A stretch of 64,000 nt of DNA from Emmonsiellopsis sp. PD_33 (lineage: Eukaryota; Ascomycota; Eurotiomycetes; Onygenales; Ajellomycetaceae): the NCBI GenBank assembly GCA_032988165.1, contig JANTQF010000040.1:62001-126000 (forward strand), given 5' to 3'. The first letter of the stretch is position 1; every line of letters begins with the position of its first letter. Made by a program: the position numbers and the translations under genes. Below the pieces are notes generated by a model. That model was not told the DNA's origin. It searched no databases and saw only the letters and a list, made by a program, of their open reading frames with translations. Positions 11,194 to 23,673 of the stretch are shown in pieces.

Positions 11194-14100
11194 CTACAAA
11201 GCATCCTCTCCTCCACCTACATCTTCTTCCTCCTCACTGCTATCCTCCACTGGATCTACATTATCTAACACTGCTGGCATTTAATTATCATGAAGGTAAA
11301 ATTTCTTTATCTGATTGCCTGTAGTAATGTTATGGAACAGTGTGCCATCCAGTTCTTCAAGGTGGTAAGTGCCTTTCTCATGATTTGCTTCTTATACATG
11401 ATATGAACCCAATCATTAGAAGTTAAGTTTGACAGAATAGGACATCTCTATTTTAGTGTCATGCAGAAGGATGAGATCTCCCACCTGAACTAAATTGCAC
11501 ACTAACTGCTTAATTTCATTGAATAGATCCCAATTCTTCTCTTGTGTGTGCTGCAGGTGAAAGGCTGCCTCCTCCAGATCCTCATTCTGTCTCTCCAACT
11601 ATTAAATCTATATGTATATCAAGTTGACATGAGAGTAAATAGTGTGCCATGAAAGTGTTTGCCACATTGAAACCTCAAGCTCAACAGGAAAGATAGCATC
11701 ATAATCATATTGCAGATGAAATGATGTTTTACCTGTTGATTATTAAATAGAGACATGGTCTGCCCACAATGCTGAGTAGAAATGATTAACCTAATTCCTC
11801 CCATCTGCAGCAAGCTTCATCAGCACATCTGAAATAGGGTGATAGCCATGTTCAACCATACCATTCACCTTCATATTGTATGGTGAAATTGTTATTTGCC
11901 TGACATAATACTTAATGATGAGAATCCTGGTCTACTTCTGATTTTCTGAGCCATCATCATAAACCATTTCTTGAAAACAGCCATGTTGGCATATAATATT
12001 CTTGTAAATGAATTACACCATCTATTCAGCCTTAGCATGTGCAAGAGGCTGGCCTTTAACCCAGCTAGTGAGATCATTCCAAGTAATAACTGCACATGAT
12101 TTCCTCTGATTCTTTGGAAACTTGATGACATTGATACACCACTTATCTTACAAATAGTTGCAGTGAGTTAGATATAGTGGCTCTTTGAGGCAGTTACTTT
12201 CCTGGAACTGGCACTCACAACATCTCTTGCAATATGCCTTGATATTGGTAAACAGGCCTTCCCACTAATATCACTAAGAGACCTTATGATTGATTGCCTT
12301 ATGGCCTTTATGGCCTAACTTGTCATGCATTCAAGCAATGATTTCCTTCTGCTCATCTGAATTGTCTACCACACACCTCAGTGAAATCCCTTTGCCTGAC
12401 TAGTGAAATAGATGTTGCCCATGCACCACATAGTTCAGTACATGCTTGTGCTATTTTGGGAAAACCTTGTGAGGGATATCAGCAGGCCTCCTCAGGATGA
12501 TAAGATATCTGATGATTGATTCACTACAGTTAGAATAGGATGGTAAAAGAACATGAGATTCTTTACTGTCAGCATTATCAGAAATGTCAAAGTTAGGAAT
12601 AGTGGCAGAAGCCATGCTAATGCAATTAAGCTCTATCTCAATAAATTCATTGATATCTTAATCCTCAGATACCTTGCCATCAGCAGGCAGTTATTGAGAA
12701 AGACCATTGACAGCACTATGAATCTATTTAGGAATATGATGAACATCAAAATTGAATATCTGAATTCAGGCAAGCCAGTTGATTATCAGAGCACCAGGAA
12801 GATCAGTGGCCATTTAGTTGAGCTAAGTAACCAAGGTTTTTACATTAGTTTCAAGAATGAAGTAAATGTCATACAGGTAATATTAGCATTTCTTCAACAT
12901 TTTAAGGACAGCTTGGCACTCTTGCTTTCCTGTGTCATACTTTGCTTCCACTGGGCTCCAAATCCCACTTTCATACTAACAGGAATGAAGCTTCCTATTC
13001 CCAACATCTTACTAGCTCAGTGTTCCTCCCCAGCCATACTTGCTAGTATCAATTATGACTATAATATCCCCAGTATCATTGAAATAATCAATGTAGTGCA
13101 AAGTAGGAGCAGTTATTAGTACCATCTTCAGAACTGATATAGCATTTGATTGCTTGAGTCCCCAGATGAAAAAGGTGTTTTTCTTGAACAGTGAATAAAT
13201 TAGGTTGGAAATGAGGGCAAAGTTCAGGATTCAGATGTGATAATACACACAAATGCTGATGAAGGTATGAGCCCCAGTAATCTCAGTTAGTTTAGATTAC
13301 TCAATGATTTTGACAATTTTGATGGCCTCAGGGTGGTGCCTGTCAGCATTAATGATATATTCAACAAGAACCATACCAGAGTAGCTGAACTCAGATTTTG
13401 CAACCTAGATGCATGTGTTTAAGAGCTTGATGCTAACCAGAGTCTAATCCAGGTTTTAAAGATGCTTCAAAACAAACTGGTGAATTCCTAGCATGACCTC
13501 TTTATTATTATATCAAGATTGCAGACCCTTCACATCAATGTCATCCATGAAATTATCTGCCTGGTAGGGAATGTTCAAATGGAGAATGTGAGCCATGACT
13601 TGACAGAAGATAGTAATAGAATTTGTGGCATCCTGCAGCAATGTTGTCTAGCAAAGAAGGCCAATTAGGGTTTAGAAGGCAGTCATGTTACAGTTATTCT
13701 CATGCAAAGTGATCTAGTTGTATCTGGAAAAGAAATTCATCATACTGATGATGACTTGCCCAGCAAAATCTTCTGCAAAAGCATTAGCACTGGAAGGGAT
13801 ATAGGCATCCCAAACTGTAATGACATTCATATCCATGCAGGCATTGATGATTTGGTATTTCCCAGACTCCTTCTTCTTGATGAGGAACCATTTATTCTAA
13901 TATAAACTATAGTAATATTTAAAGACACTGGAGTCAACTTACTTATAAAGTATTTCTATGATCATCAGCAGCAACTTTTGAGGAATAGAAAACCTAGAGG
14001 CCTACCATACTTCATACTTAATAGCATGAATCTTAATTGGTAGAGAGACCTCTTCAGCTAGTTTTCTACAATCACTAAAGCTTCATGTTAATGTCTTCTT

Positions 14101-14200
14101 CTGTCTAAGCAGGATCTCAATCAGCAGCTCATGCTCCTGGGGCATCAAGATTGATCCAATTTGAAGCTTTTCTATTCTGTCAGGCATGAGGTGAGAGCTA
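11194..14200 (-). pseudogene. Gypsy-B copy 1 pol: RT, RNase H and integrase
   Basis: RT begins near 14200. Its catalytic box FMDD is intact at 13540-13551, a YxDD variant, followed by IDVKG. The thumb and connection end near 13150, and RNase H follows with DTSKYGWGGTL near 13000. Integrase has a recognisable HHCC region (HDKLGHKGH near 12320 and CKRCCEC near 12230), a core with DDGSENQ near 11940, then NGMVEHGYHPI near 11860. The C-terminal domain QVGDLILLHDTK lies at about 11500. An acidic tail ends at TAG 11194-11196. There is no chromodomain: after the C-terminal module only an acidic Asp/Glu tail follows. About one stop occurs per 15-20 codons. The protein would reverse-transcribe and integrate the element. 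Confidence 0.88.
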
Positions 14201-14849
14201 CATGGGCAATCTGAGAAATGAGGTGTGATTAGGTGATCATAAGGTAAAGATAGATCCTTTATAGGTTTGATATTGTTTTGATATTATTTCTGATGAATCT
14301 CTCTCCATTGATCTGTCCTACTAGGTGTCCCTTCATCTATCACTAGCATATTAAGAGGCTAAATCTTATTCACTTTTTGCTTGTACAGCATGATGACAAT
14401 CAGGTGATGAGATTGAGGAGAAGGCTCAGTAGAATCATAGAGAGGAAGGTTGTGCAGTTAAATGCCACAAACTTGATGAATTTCAGAAACAGGGCACTGC
14501 AAGAAAGAAAATGTAGCATGTGAGGATAGCTGAAAGCACTATTATAAAATGATAGAAATGTATAGTGAAGATTTCTGAGGCAATTAAATGGCAACCTCTG
14601 ATTGACTGGAGGTATTTGTTGGCCCCAGGCTGGGAAATCATGATTGGCTGAATTCCCTCTCACCACTCTCATGCAGTAGAATCTCTACCCTGCCATCTAC
14701 TATATTAATGCTGCTAACTCTAACTTCATCTCTTTACTCATCACTATCATTGTAAAGATCAGTTAGACTCAGCATCTCTAGTTTAAAAACTGATGCTTGC
14801 CATGAAGATCATCCAGCTGCCTATCACTATAGTCCCCTGAAGAATAGCT

Positions 14850-17348
14850 GAGGAAGGAGATCTGATTAGTTTCATTATCTGGGTTAAAAATCATAATAGT
14901 GATGCTACCCACATTATCTGTCTGTCATGCTAATCAAGTCACATTTTCATAGGGACAGCCTAGAATGCACTCATGGGAACCATGCTCCAGGATGAAGAAG
15001 GTTTGAGGTATAGATATAGATCTAATACAAACTGGGACATTCTTATAGATTCCAATGATGCCACTGTGCTGACTACCAATGCTGAGGATCAGCTTGAGAG
15101 CATCTTTCTGGATGATCAGATTAAGACTCAAGGTAGTACTCTTCACCATGCAGTTGATTTCTGCCCTGCTGTTAAATATAGCCTCAGTCCACCCTTTTCT
15201 GATACCTACAAAAAACTTGATATGGCTAATGAATACCAGGTTCCATCAGGGTTTATATTCTGAGACATGGTAGGAGGGCTGAATGAAGGAGACTCTGGCA
15301 GATTCTTTCTTAATCATATGTTGTTGAACTTCAGCTGAAAGATTCTGGAAGAATGTCTGCTATAACTGAGCAGAGCAGGCTATAATATCCTTGAGCTGAA
15401 TTCTGGTGATCTCTTAACATATAATTTTCTCAAAGACTGTCTGGGTTACAGTAGCATAGTTCTCCTTGTCTCTCATTTCAGCAGATAGTTTTAGCCCCTT
15501 AGGCTTTTTAGGATAGTGAAGGATGATTTTCTTCTGGATCTCAGGTGCTTTGGCCATCTCAGCATCAGGCATAGCTTCATTGATCAGCTGGGTTGGTGTT
15601 TCTTCCTGCAGTTGGCCATTAAGAAGGGTTTGTGATTCATTGGGATTGAGTGAAGATGAGATGATATCCTCAGCAAATAAAACTAATTTTTAGGAGTCAT
15701 CTGAATAGTGACTGGCTCTTCAAGAATGGGTGGAAGGTAGAGCTTTCTTCTTTTCAATCTAGTCAGAAAGTGTAGATTGATTCTTATCAGCAGCTGACTC
15801 TTTACTCTTACTATTTCCAGCAGCAGCCTGAGCAGCTATCATGCTAATAATCTCTTCTATCTTACTATCTGAGTTGCTCTCTTCCACACCACTTTTAAAT
15901 CTGACATCACATATGCTGATAAAATTGACTGTGGGTAATAGGCTGCTGTCAGAGGAAACAAGGATGCTACCATTATTGTGGAGTTTTGCTGCTGATGGGA
16001 TGATGGAAGGTGCAGATCTCTACTTAAGAGCATACTTGATGATGATGATGTATGATTCATACTAATTCACATTGATCTTTGAGCTATGCTACATCACATG
16101 TCTGTCAAAGTATTTACCCATTCTATTTTGATGAATCTTTCCTTGATTGATCAGCTCACCAATTTGAAGGCACTAAGGGAGCATATGAGATGAGTCACTG
16201 CAGCCCCAACAAGCATGAGAAGGATGATCATATTATAATATACTTTTAGATCTAGGTTGATATGGATCATCAGGGCCATGCTGCATCTCATAATAGAAAA
16301 TATTCACAAGATTTTGAGCAGGATCAATAGATCCCTAATTGGTGAGAACACATGGTATCACTGCTGGTTGTTGCATATTTTCTTGCTGCTAAAATTCTGT
16401 AATAGTCAGCAACAGTACATCCATCTGATTGACAAGAGATTTAAGTAAGCTATCATTTGAATTCCTTGGAGCTGGATCAGAAGAAGTAGGTAGTACAGAA
16501 GAGGCCACTTGAGGTCTTGGCACAGTTAGAGTAGGTGGATTGAAGACAGACTGAGCAGGAAGCAGCTGAGTGAGTGGCATCATATAGGAACTCAGGTCAG
16601 GTGTGATCATCTAGGCCATCTTTTCCTTGACTTTCTGAGATTCTGCTGTAGCTTCACAGACCTTTGAAATCTTCCACTCAGATGGGTTATTTTAGTTAAA
16701 CCTAGCCTTACAAAAAGCCTTCTTATGGACCCCATCAGGCAGGCCTTGTAAGAACAACTGGCAGGCAAGAGATTCCTAAATTTTGTTCTGGCTAATCAAT
16801 GGCTCAGTGATGGCATGGAATTGGCAGCAGAAAGTGAGAATGTCTTGACTAGAAGATTGTTTAAAACTAGATAGAGCATTCAGGTAGATCTGATTGTACA
16901 TTTACTGATGAGCATCATCCTGCTAGAACTCTGACATTAATTTTACTTTGATTTTAGCTTAGGTTTGCAGGTTCTTCATCAGCTGATCCACATGGCCCTG
17001 CAGCTTCATAGAGTAATAATTGTGCAAAACAGCTAAGGCCTCATCCTCAGAAACATGGTGCAGCTTCAGCACAGCATTGAACTGGTTGACAAACTGAGTG
17101 ATATCTTTCCCATCAAAAGAGGGGGCTCTGAGGGATTCAGAAACTAGTATGGGCATGACAAGCCACTGATAAATCATTCCACTTTCAGGAGGCAAGGCAC
17201 TGCTAGGGGTAGGCAGGCCTGATGAGGAATTAGTAGAGCTGAACATCTTCTCACTATTGATCTTAATTTTCAGTGATAAAGCTAGTGCTTTTTCTGACTG
17301 AGTTTGACAATGAGTGATGGAATCCAACTGAGCATGCTTAGGAGGCAT
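14850..17348 (-). pseudogene. Gypsy-B copy 1 gag-protease
   Basis: Starts at ATG 17348 (MPPKHAQLDS). The first 129 codons are open and include a Gag-like core with APSFDGKDITQFVNQFN. A CCHC knuckle at 16170-16211 keeps all four ligands (C-x2-C-x4-H-x4-C) with one stop inside. Farther on a long Ser/Lys/Glu-rich linker leads to a protease region at about 15170-14900. There the active site reads NSRAEINCM, where D-S/T-G-A is expected; the segment ECILGCPY matches the flap/hydrophobic end of retropepsins. Gag and protease share one frame, so a Gag-protease fusion is likely. Confidence 0.82.
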
Positions 17349-17760
17349 ATATTAGTGGAGAAATGAATAGATGAGTAATTCACATTCATAAATAAGAAAT
17401 AGGTTGATGATGGTAGTAATATCTGTGTCCTTTTATGAGTAGAGATTCAGAGACTCAAGAAAGAGAAGAAATTACAAGATCTGCTGCAGATTTTTCTTCT
17501 CACTAGAGTCTGCATTTATTGAGGAATGGCTTGATGGATTCAATAGTTCAGCAGGTCCATTCTTTGAAGTTTTCTTCTGATGATATTGCCATTGACACAG
17601 CTGCAAGGCTGTAGGCCTGCTCCAACCAAATGGGTCTATCACAAATTTAAATAAGAGAATTGCATTGAGCAGTGTGCTCAACAAAAGAAAAGGAAAAAAG
17701 GGAAAGGAACTCAGCATAGTCATCTATATCAACACTGCCATCTGTTCATCCATTCATGAT

Positions 17761-17778
17761 TTCCAATCATGCACACCA
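17761..17778 (-). other. Putative primer-binding site of Gypsy-B copy 1
   Basis: One base inside the 5' LTR the minus strand reads TGGTGTGCATGATTGGAA. In copy 2 the same place reads TGGTGCACACAATCAGAA. Merging the two, ignoring transitions, gives an 18-nt segment beginning TGG, as required to pair with a tRNA 3' CCA end. The priming tRNA could not be named. Confidence 0.6.
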
Positions 17779-17779
17779 A

Positions 17780-18096
17780 TGAAGTGGGGATGAAGTGTGC
17801 ATGTCAGGCAGCACTGAACAGGGCAGCAGCAAACACAAGAAAGAATTGATATTGATGTTGAAGTAGAGAAATGTATTGGCAATCTATAGTACAAAACAAC
17901 ATAGTAATAGAATGATAAGGCAACACACAAAAGAAATGAAAGATCTATCTCAAAGAAGCATACACATGCATGAGAAATCCACAAATGAATAGATGAAGTC
18001 TTACAATGAAAGAAAAATATCTATCTTCATGGCTGCACTCAGCAGTGAAAGCCTCAGCAAAAAATTGATCCAACCCAACAGTGGATCCCCACCACA
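17780..18096 (-). repeat. Gypsy-B copy 1, 5' LTR
   Basis: 317 bp, aligned end to end with 6332-6648. It is followed by ATAG, the right half of the 4-bp target duplication. It lies directly upstream, on the minus strand, of the primer site and the gag ATG at 17348. It should hold the element promoter, but RIP has altered both strands and I could not pick a reliable TATA box. Confidence 0.92.
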
Positions 18097-18323
18097 ATAG
18101 CATGTTCATATGTCATCTTTTTATAACACTTTAGAAGTCCCTATAACACCCCAGCCACCTCAACCTTCTTCTTCTTCTCTATACTTTTAATACTGCTTTA
18201 AGAACCTACCTCCTTATCAACCACATCTATCCCCATAGCCCTAGATACTAGGACTATGTATGGTAATTAAATTATATAATCCAACTCCATTGGAAGCACC
18301 TGCAGACTACTAAAACCACAACC

Positions 18324-18730
18324 ATGAGCACTATCATGAATATCACTGAGACCACATCAAATAATACATCAGACCCCCCCAATAAGTACTACAAGTTTGG
18401 CACTAAAGATCTGGTAGAAGAAGATGAGGATATCACTACTGAGATTGAAGCTCTTATAGATGATCTGGAAGATTTACTCTGGAGAAGCAGAAAGCTTAAA
18501 GGAAAAGACAGCACTGAGCATGAAAAAGTCTTAAGCTGATGAAAGTATCTATCTACTCTTCATAAATATATTAAGAACTGATACCTCTATCACATCAAAT
18601 ATCTCCTAGAAGGAAAGAAAATCATTCCAACTGTTTGACAATCAAATTAATACATGCTAATGCATGGGAACTGGAAGCTAAAGAAAAATCCAACTAAATA
18701 GCAAGATATATATTTGCCTGCATAACTTTA
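18324..18730 (+). pseudogene. Mutated small gene of unknown function
   Basis: ATG 18324 opens 71 codons without a stop. The protein is acidic (KDLVEEDEDITTEIEALIDD, then DLEDLLWRSRKLKGKD). After two consecutive TGA codons the same frame continues in a protein-like way to about 18730 (KYLSTLHKYIKN, then YLLEGKKIIPTV), with stops of TGA, TAA and TAG types. TGA from CGA fits the CpG loss of the region. No family recognised. It is outside the Gypsy-B LTR and could be a transposon gene or a multicopy host gene that suffered RIP. Confidence 0.4.
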
Positions 18731-19184
18731 ACTCTACTGTAATAAAACCTTTACTCTATTCAATTTATTGCTGATGAAGACTCTATAATATAACAGATCT
18801 TATCATGCATCCTCTCAATTGATATTAATATATCTATAGTTATTATTAAATGCTAAGTGTTAATTTCTCCCTGCATTCCTTCCTCTCCCCTATACACTGT
18901 GCCAGCAACCAAGAAATGGAGAAATATTAGGCCAGAACCATGAAGCAGGTTAATACAGTAGAATTCATTTGTATGAGACCTGAAATAAGTGAACAAACAA
19001 TTAAATTATAGCTAATAGTGATATATAGGTGTATGGAATATGGATTGGAATTTTTTGACCTCAAAATGAGAAATGCTATAGCATTGAATGGATATTATAT
19101 GTTTACACTGTTTATATTATATTAGTTGCCTGTGAATTGAAATCTGCCTACAGGCCTTCCCTCTGACTTAGAGAGCTTTATATC

Positions 19185-19375
19185 CTCCTTATTTACATCC
19201 TTCTTATTCACATCCTTCTCATTTATATCCTCCTCATTTACATCCTCCTCATTCACATCCTTCTCATTCATATCTATCTCCTTTATTCTTCTCCTTCTCC
19301 TCCTTATCCTTCTTTTTCTCCTCCTCATCCTTCTCCTTCTCCTCCTCATCCTTCTCCTTCTCCTCCTCATTCTCT
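19185..19375. repeat. Pyrimidine-rich minisatellite
   Basis: Two adjoining arrays. The first (about 19185-19280) is built on a unit near 15 bp such as CATCCTCCTCATTTA and CATCCTTCTCATTCA. The second (about 19285-19375) is built on a 21-bp unit of the type CTCCTCATCCTTCTCCTTCTC. The minus strand gives a fortuitous Arg/Lys-rich then Asp/Glu/Asn-rich open frame, which I read as a by-product of the repeat. Confidence 0.85.
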
Positions 19376-20389
19376 CCCCAGTATGCCAGCCAGCCTCTAC
19401 TACTATTACTACCTATAGAGGAAAAATACTAATAAGACTTCAGTATGGTGCAAGCCAGGTTCCTCTACTAACTGCCATGGAGGAATAAGTATCCTATACA
19501 TAATAATGTAATAAGATAATAGACTAATAAATCTATATGATTCTTAATGTTATGGATGATTTATAGTACAGTATCTACCCCTACATACTGCATGAAGAAT
19601 GTCTTAGATACTAACTTGTATATAGAGTAGCTAACTAGGGAAATCTATTACAAGATTTACTCTGTCTATTTATCTTCCCTGCCTGCTCCTTTAAGCTGCT
19701 TCCACTCTCATCAAAATGATTGAGTTGATTAGAGGCTATAAGCCAAGCCTCTTAATACTCTGAAGATAATAATATTACTAGTCACATCATACTTAAAAAC
19801 TAGAAGTTCAAAATGGCCTCCAACATCCTAAGTTGCTGAGGACTGAGCTTTAGCAATGTTATTATACTTAGAATCAGTAAATATCATCAGTGAGTTCAAT
19901 GTTCAGATACAGCCTAGTAACAACAAGAATGTCACTACTTCTGACTGTCTGATTGCAATGAGAATGTGATTGCCTGCTGAGGTATTAGAAGGAGTTATTA
20001 GGTGAGCTATGAGCTGACTATTTCTAGACTTCTAGAAGAGTTCTCTGTGATATTATACTATAACCTCCTCTGAAGAGAGACTACAGTTATCCCCAGAAGC
20101 AATGTATAGCTTTACTTGACTAATATCATCATATTATCTATTTTAATGACTAATACTCAGAAAATAGGAGTTATTTTTTATCCAATTTTCATTAACCCAA
20201 CTAACCTATTGCCATCATGGACCACACAGGGAAATTTCACAAAGATGCTAACTATGACATGCTGAACCCCTGAAAGAAGTACATTCATCATTTATTATAC
20301 AGAACATGATGCCTGCACCTATCTAGAGTTAAGATCTATAAGGTAGAGAAGTTAGTTAAGTTACATGAGTAAGAGGGACCTATTTCATG

Positions 20390-20800
20390 CAGAGCTTCTC
20401 AAGCTGGGCTAGCAATCAACTAAGCATTTAATAAGTGTATTAATGCTATGAACATCTATCAACTCAATATTCCTAATGTAATTGGTAAGAGGTCTGATGT
20501 AGCAGACTTTCTGACTAATTTACTGGTTTTTTTGCTTATAGATATTCTCTATCTATCACCTCCAATGCTACTAACCATGATGTTGACTGTGCCTATAAAT
20601 CCACAATTCAAAAAGTCCCCTTCAGCTCATATAGATGGCCTGTTTACAAATGTTCCCTCTATAATACAAATTTTGTGATGCTAACACTATTAAGTAGATC
20701 AGAAATGCAGTGCCCTCTATGCTAGCCCAGACATTATTTGAATATATTTGGAAATTATTGGAGAGAGCTGACAGGGTGGCACTGAGGGAAGTTGTAAGCT
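20390..20800 (+). repeat. Diverged module, copy A
   Basis: Shares two blocks with 21210-21720. One is TGCAGAGCTTCTCAAGCTGG near 20392 (copy B near 21214). The other is a coding-like block near 20740-20800 whose plus-strand translation LFEYIWKLLERADRV matches IFEHI-KALERADEV in copy B. Differences are mainly transitions. Spacing inside the copies is about 350 and 400 bp. Confidence 0.45.
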
Positions 20801-21209
20801 TCCTATAATGTCTTGCTGAGATGAATCAGAGCCTAATGCATATAGATGAGAGATAATTACTCTAACTATTTATAAATCTACCTAGGCACTTCAAGGTTCA
20901 GAATGAATGACTCAAAGAAGGACATTTATTTTATTACTTTAAATATGTAAGAGTATGGACTATGACTTCTAGTCATAAAGAGCACATTGTCTGGAAGTGG
21001 GTCTAACTACAAACACTAATGAGATGAAGCTATCAGAAGTCAAGAGACTTTAAATTATTTACTTTATTAATACTCCCTTCTCTCACACAATCAACAATGA
21101 TGGCTTTGTGAATGATGACTTTGCAAATAATGACTTTACAAATAATAATAAATAAATAGAAGAAGGATATTTGATTTACTAATTCATATATGTCAGAATA
21201 TAGATCATT

Positions 21210-21720
21210 CCTGCAGAGCTTTCAAGCTGAGCTGGCAATTCCACTACAATTCATATCTTTATTAAATTTGAATATTCTGTTCATTGGCAGGAAAGATAAT
21301 GAACTGCACAGACTACAATATTCTCCAGACCTAAGATCATGTCATTATAATTGCTACTGGGTAAGTTAACTGCCCACTTCCATCTGTTTATTATTCACAC
21401 TCACATAGTAAACCTCTATTAACATAGCTATACACAAAACAGACCCAGTGAAACTTTCCTCTTGATGCCATCTCCTCCAAGCCAACAAAGTATGCATATT
21501 TATGGTGGGTGAACTTATTTGCAACAATCAATGATGTCATGTCATCTATTCTCATTAATACTTTCAATCACCTGGGCATGACATTCAGTGTAGTCCCCCT
21601 GGCACAGGTGACCTTGAGATATTTGAGCATATTTGAAAAGCATTGGAGAGGGCTGATGAGGTCACACCAAGGGAAGTTATAAACTTATTATATCTAGGTA
21701 ATATTTTAATAGGTAGGTCT
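21210..21720 (+). repeat. Diverged module, copy B
   Basis: Second copy of the module described at 20390-20800. The same frame continues through PREVINLLYLGNILIGR to about 21830 with few stops. I recognise no protein family. The repeat may be a duplicated protein domain or two overlapping fragments of one element. Confidence 0.45.
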
Positions 21721-23354
21721 ACAAATTATGAGCTAATAAGTGTTGATGAAAGACCTGTAGGTAATTACATCAGAGCTAAACTGTGCTCTAGATCATTACT
21801 CAGATAGTGATACCTACCTTCTGGGCAATTCTATTTTCATAGAAATAATGTGACATACCAATTAAGAGATATATTACCATATAGTGCCATGCTCATTGCA
21901 TTCATTAATATGAAGGTTGCCCATCATCACCCCTGATATTTATAGGTGAAAACACATGATAATACCTCTACTGCTTTTCTTTCTCTGCTACTACCTTTTA
22001 TGCACATAAATTCCTTAATTCAGTTACTCTCTCTCCCTATCTTTTACTTGAATCTCACTATCTTCTTATCTAGCATCTGCACTGCTCCAACCACTACCTG
22101 ACACCAACCCAAACACAATGGATATCTCCATGAATATTGACATGGACCTTGATCTCAGATCTTTACCTGAGCCAGAGCTGATTATCTTAGTTCATATGTA
22201 GGTTATACTTCTAATGTCTGTCTTATTACTAATTTCATGGCAAATGCTATGAACATGGGCATGCTCTAGTTATAAGAGCTGTGCTTAGATGTTTTCTACT
22301 TATCAATGCACTAAAGTCTATAGAGAGCTGAAGTAGATCATCCTCAACTTTCTAGAGGTACTAAAGGAGCCATATTTCCACATGGCAAATGAAATCTAAG
22401 AGTAGACTGGCTGCTAGCCACTAAAATAGAGGTTAGAGAGCCACATTTTTACTTCTAATTCATCAACATGATGTGCCAGAGCATCCATATTCTTATAAGG
22501 GCACACCTCTGGATTCAGCACTGTCACTCAGAAGCTAGAAAGTGAAAAGAACCTTAAGCTCTTTACAGGCAGGGGTAGAGGGTAATAATAAAGAAATAAA
22601 CTCTGATAATCTCTTTCAGTAGCAAATAGCTAGCTGCTAAGATTGAAGAGATTATCTCTATCTTATATTTACCCCTTACTGACTTCAACCCAGATTATTG
22701 CATTTTTACTGATATAGAAGACCTACACTACTTTGTCACACTTCATCATATTTAGCCTCTATAGGTAGTTCATAGGATGTGGCCTCCTTAAAGAGAGATC
22801 TTCATTGAGACTATATCTCTTGCATTTTAATTTTATATTAGCCCCTTAACTGGCATCCACAATCAAGAGCAAAACCTTCCACAAAATCACAGGATGTAGT
22901 GAAGGGGACTATAACTTCTATCTGCTAATATTTAGTTTATTCTGTATGATAAGTTACACAAATTTAACAGGAGAGTTTATGAACCTAGGGACCAACAGAG
23001 AAGAACTCTTCCTCCTCTTCATGGGCAATAGAATATCCTTCAGTATTCTTTGGTATCCATAATGTGATTGGGTTTCATTAGAACACCTAGAGTTCTTGGT
23101 GTTGCCTTGACATCTCTGATGATTCTAGTAGCACTAGAGTTAGTGACATCATCAGTTATAGATATGGTCAGAAGGATGATGTAGCTAAAGATAAAGATTA
23201 ATGCTAGTCTTACTAGTGACTTTAGCTTGATGATAGATAAAATCAAGCAATGAGTTAAAGCAAACAGTGGAATATTCTCAAAGAACATTAATTTTAATAT
23301 CATATATCTGATAGTTACTAAAACTGCATTCTACAAATCTCTGCAAGCAGGTAT

Positions 23355-23673
23355 TGAAGCAGGGATGGAGTGTATGTGTCAGGTGGCACCAAACAGGATA
23401 GTGGCAAACACAAGAAAAGAATTGATATTGATGTTGAAGCAGAGGAATGTATTAGCAATCTATAGTATAAAATAACATAATAATAGAATGATAAGGTAAC
23501 ACACAAAAGAAACAAAAGATCTATCTCAAAGAAGCATACACATGCATGAGAAATTCATGAATGAATAGATAATATTTTGCAATGAAAGGAAAATATCTAT
23601 CTTCATAGCTATACTTGATAGTGAAAAGTCTCAGTAAAAAATTGATCTGACCTGATGGTGGATCCCCACCACA
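23355..23673 (-). repeat. Gypsy-B copy 2, 3' LTR
   Basis: 319 bp, colinear with 41875-42193 and with the copy 1 LTRs, with ends TGAAG...CCACCACA on the plus strand. It is followed on its inner side by the purine tract CAGGGGGAGAGGAGATA read on the minus strand (about 23674-23692). Confidence 0.92.

Larger units (their letters stand above)
6332..18096 (-). mobile_element. Gypsy-B copy 1: complete 11.8-kb Ty3/Gypsy element
   Basis: The element is bounded by two 317-bp LTRs (6332-6648 and 17780-18096) and flanked by the 4-bp direct repeat ATAG (6328-6331 and 18097-18100). On the minus strand the order is 5' LTR, primer site, gag-protease (about 17348-14850), RT/RNase H/integrase (about 14200-11194), a third ORF (10800-9109), a further approximately 2.4 kb, polypurine tract, 3' LTR. 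At 11,765 bp it is much longer than the usual 5.5-8 kb fungal Gypsy element. CpG has been lost and stops are scattered. It is less mutated than copy 2 and keeps an intact FMDD box. Confidence 0.93.
18731..23354. other. AT-rich unassigned region between the two Gypsy-B copies
   Basis: About 4.6 kb with no recognised domain. Plus-strand frame 1 (coordinates with remainder 1 on division by 3) shows long protein-like stretches with stops from about 20700 to 22000. A second ATG-led stretch begins at 22118 (MDISMNIDMDLDLRSLPEPE). The region carries a CT-rich minisatellite (19185-19375) and two diverged copies of one module (20390-20800 and 21210-21720). Likely one or more decayed repeats of an unidentified kind. 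CpG is absent as in the neighbouring elements. Confidence 0.5.

Noticed and set aside
12553..13119. 188-codon plus-strand ORF
   Set aside because: It is antisense to the well-defined RNase H/integrase junction of Gypsy-B, and copy 2 breaks the same frame.
19122..19370. Arg/Lys-rich 82-codon minus-strand ORF
   Set aside because: Explained by the CT-rich minisatellite on the opposite strand.
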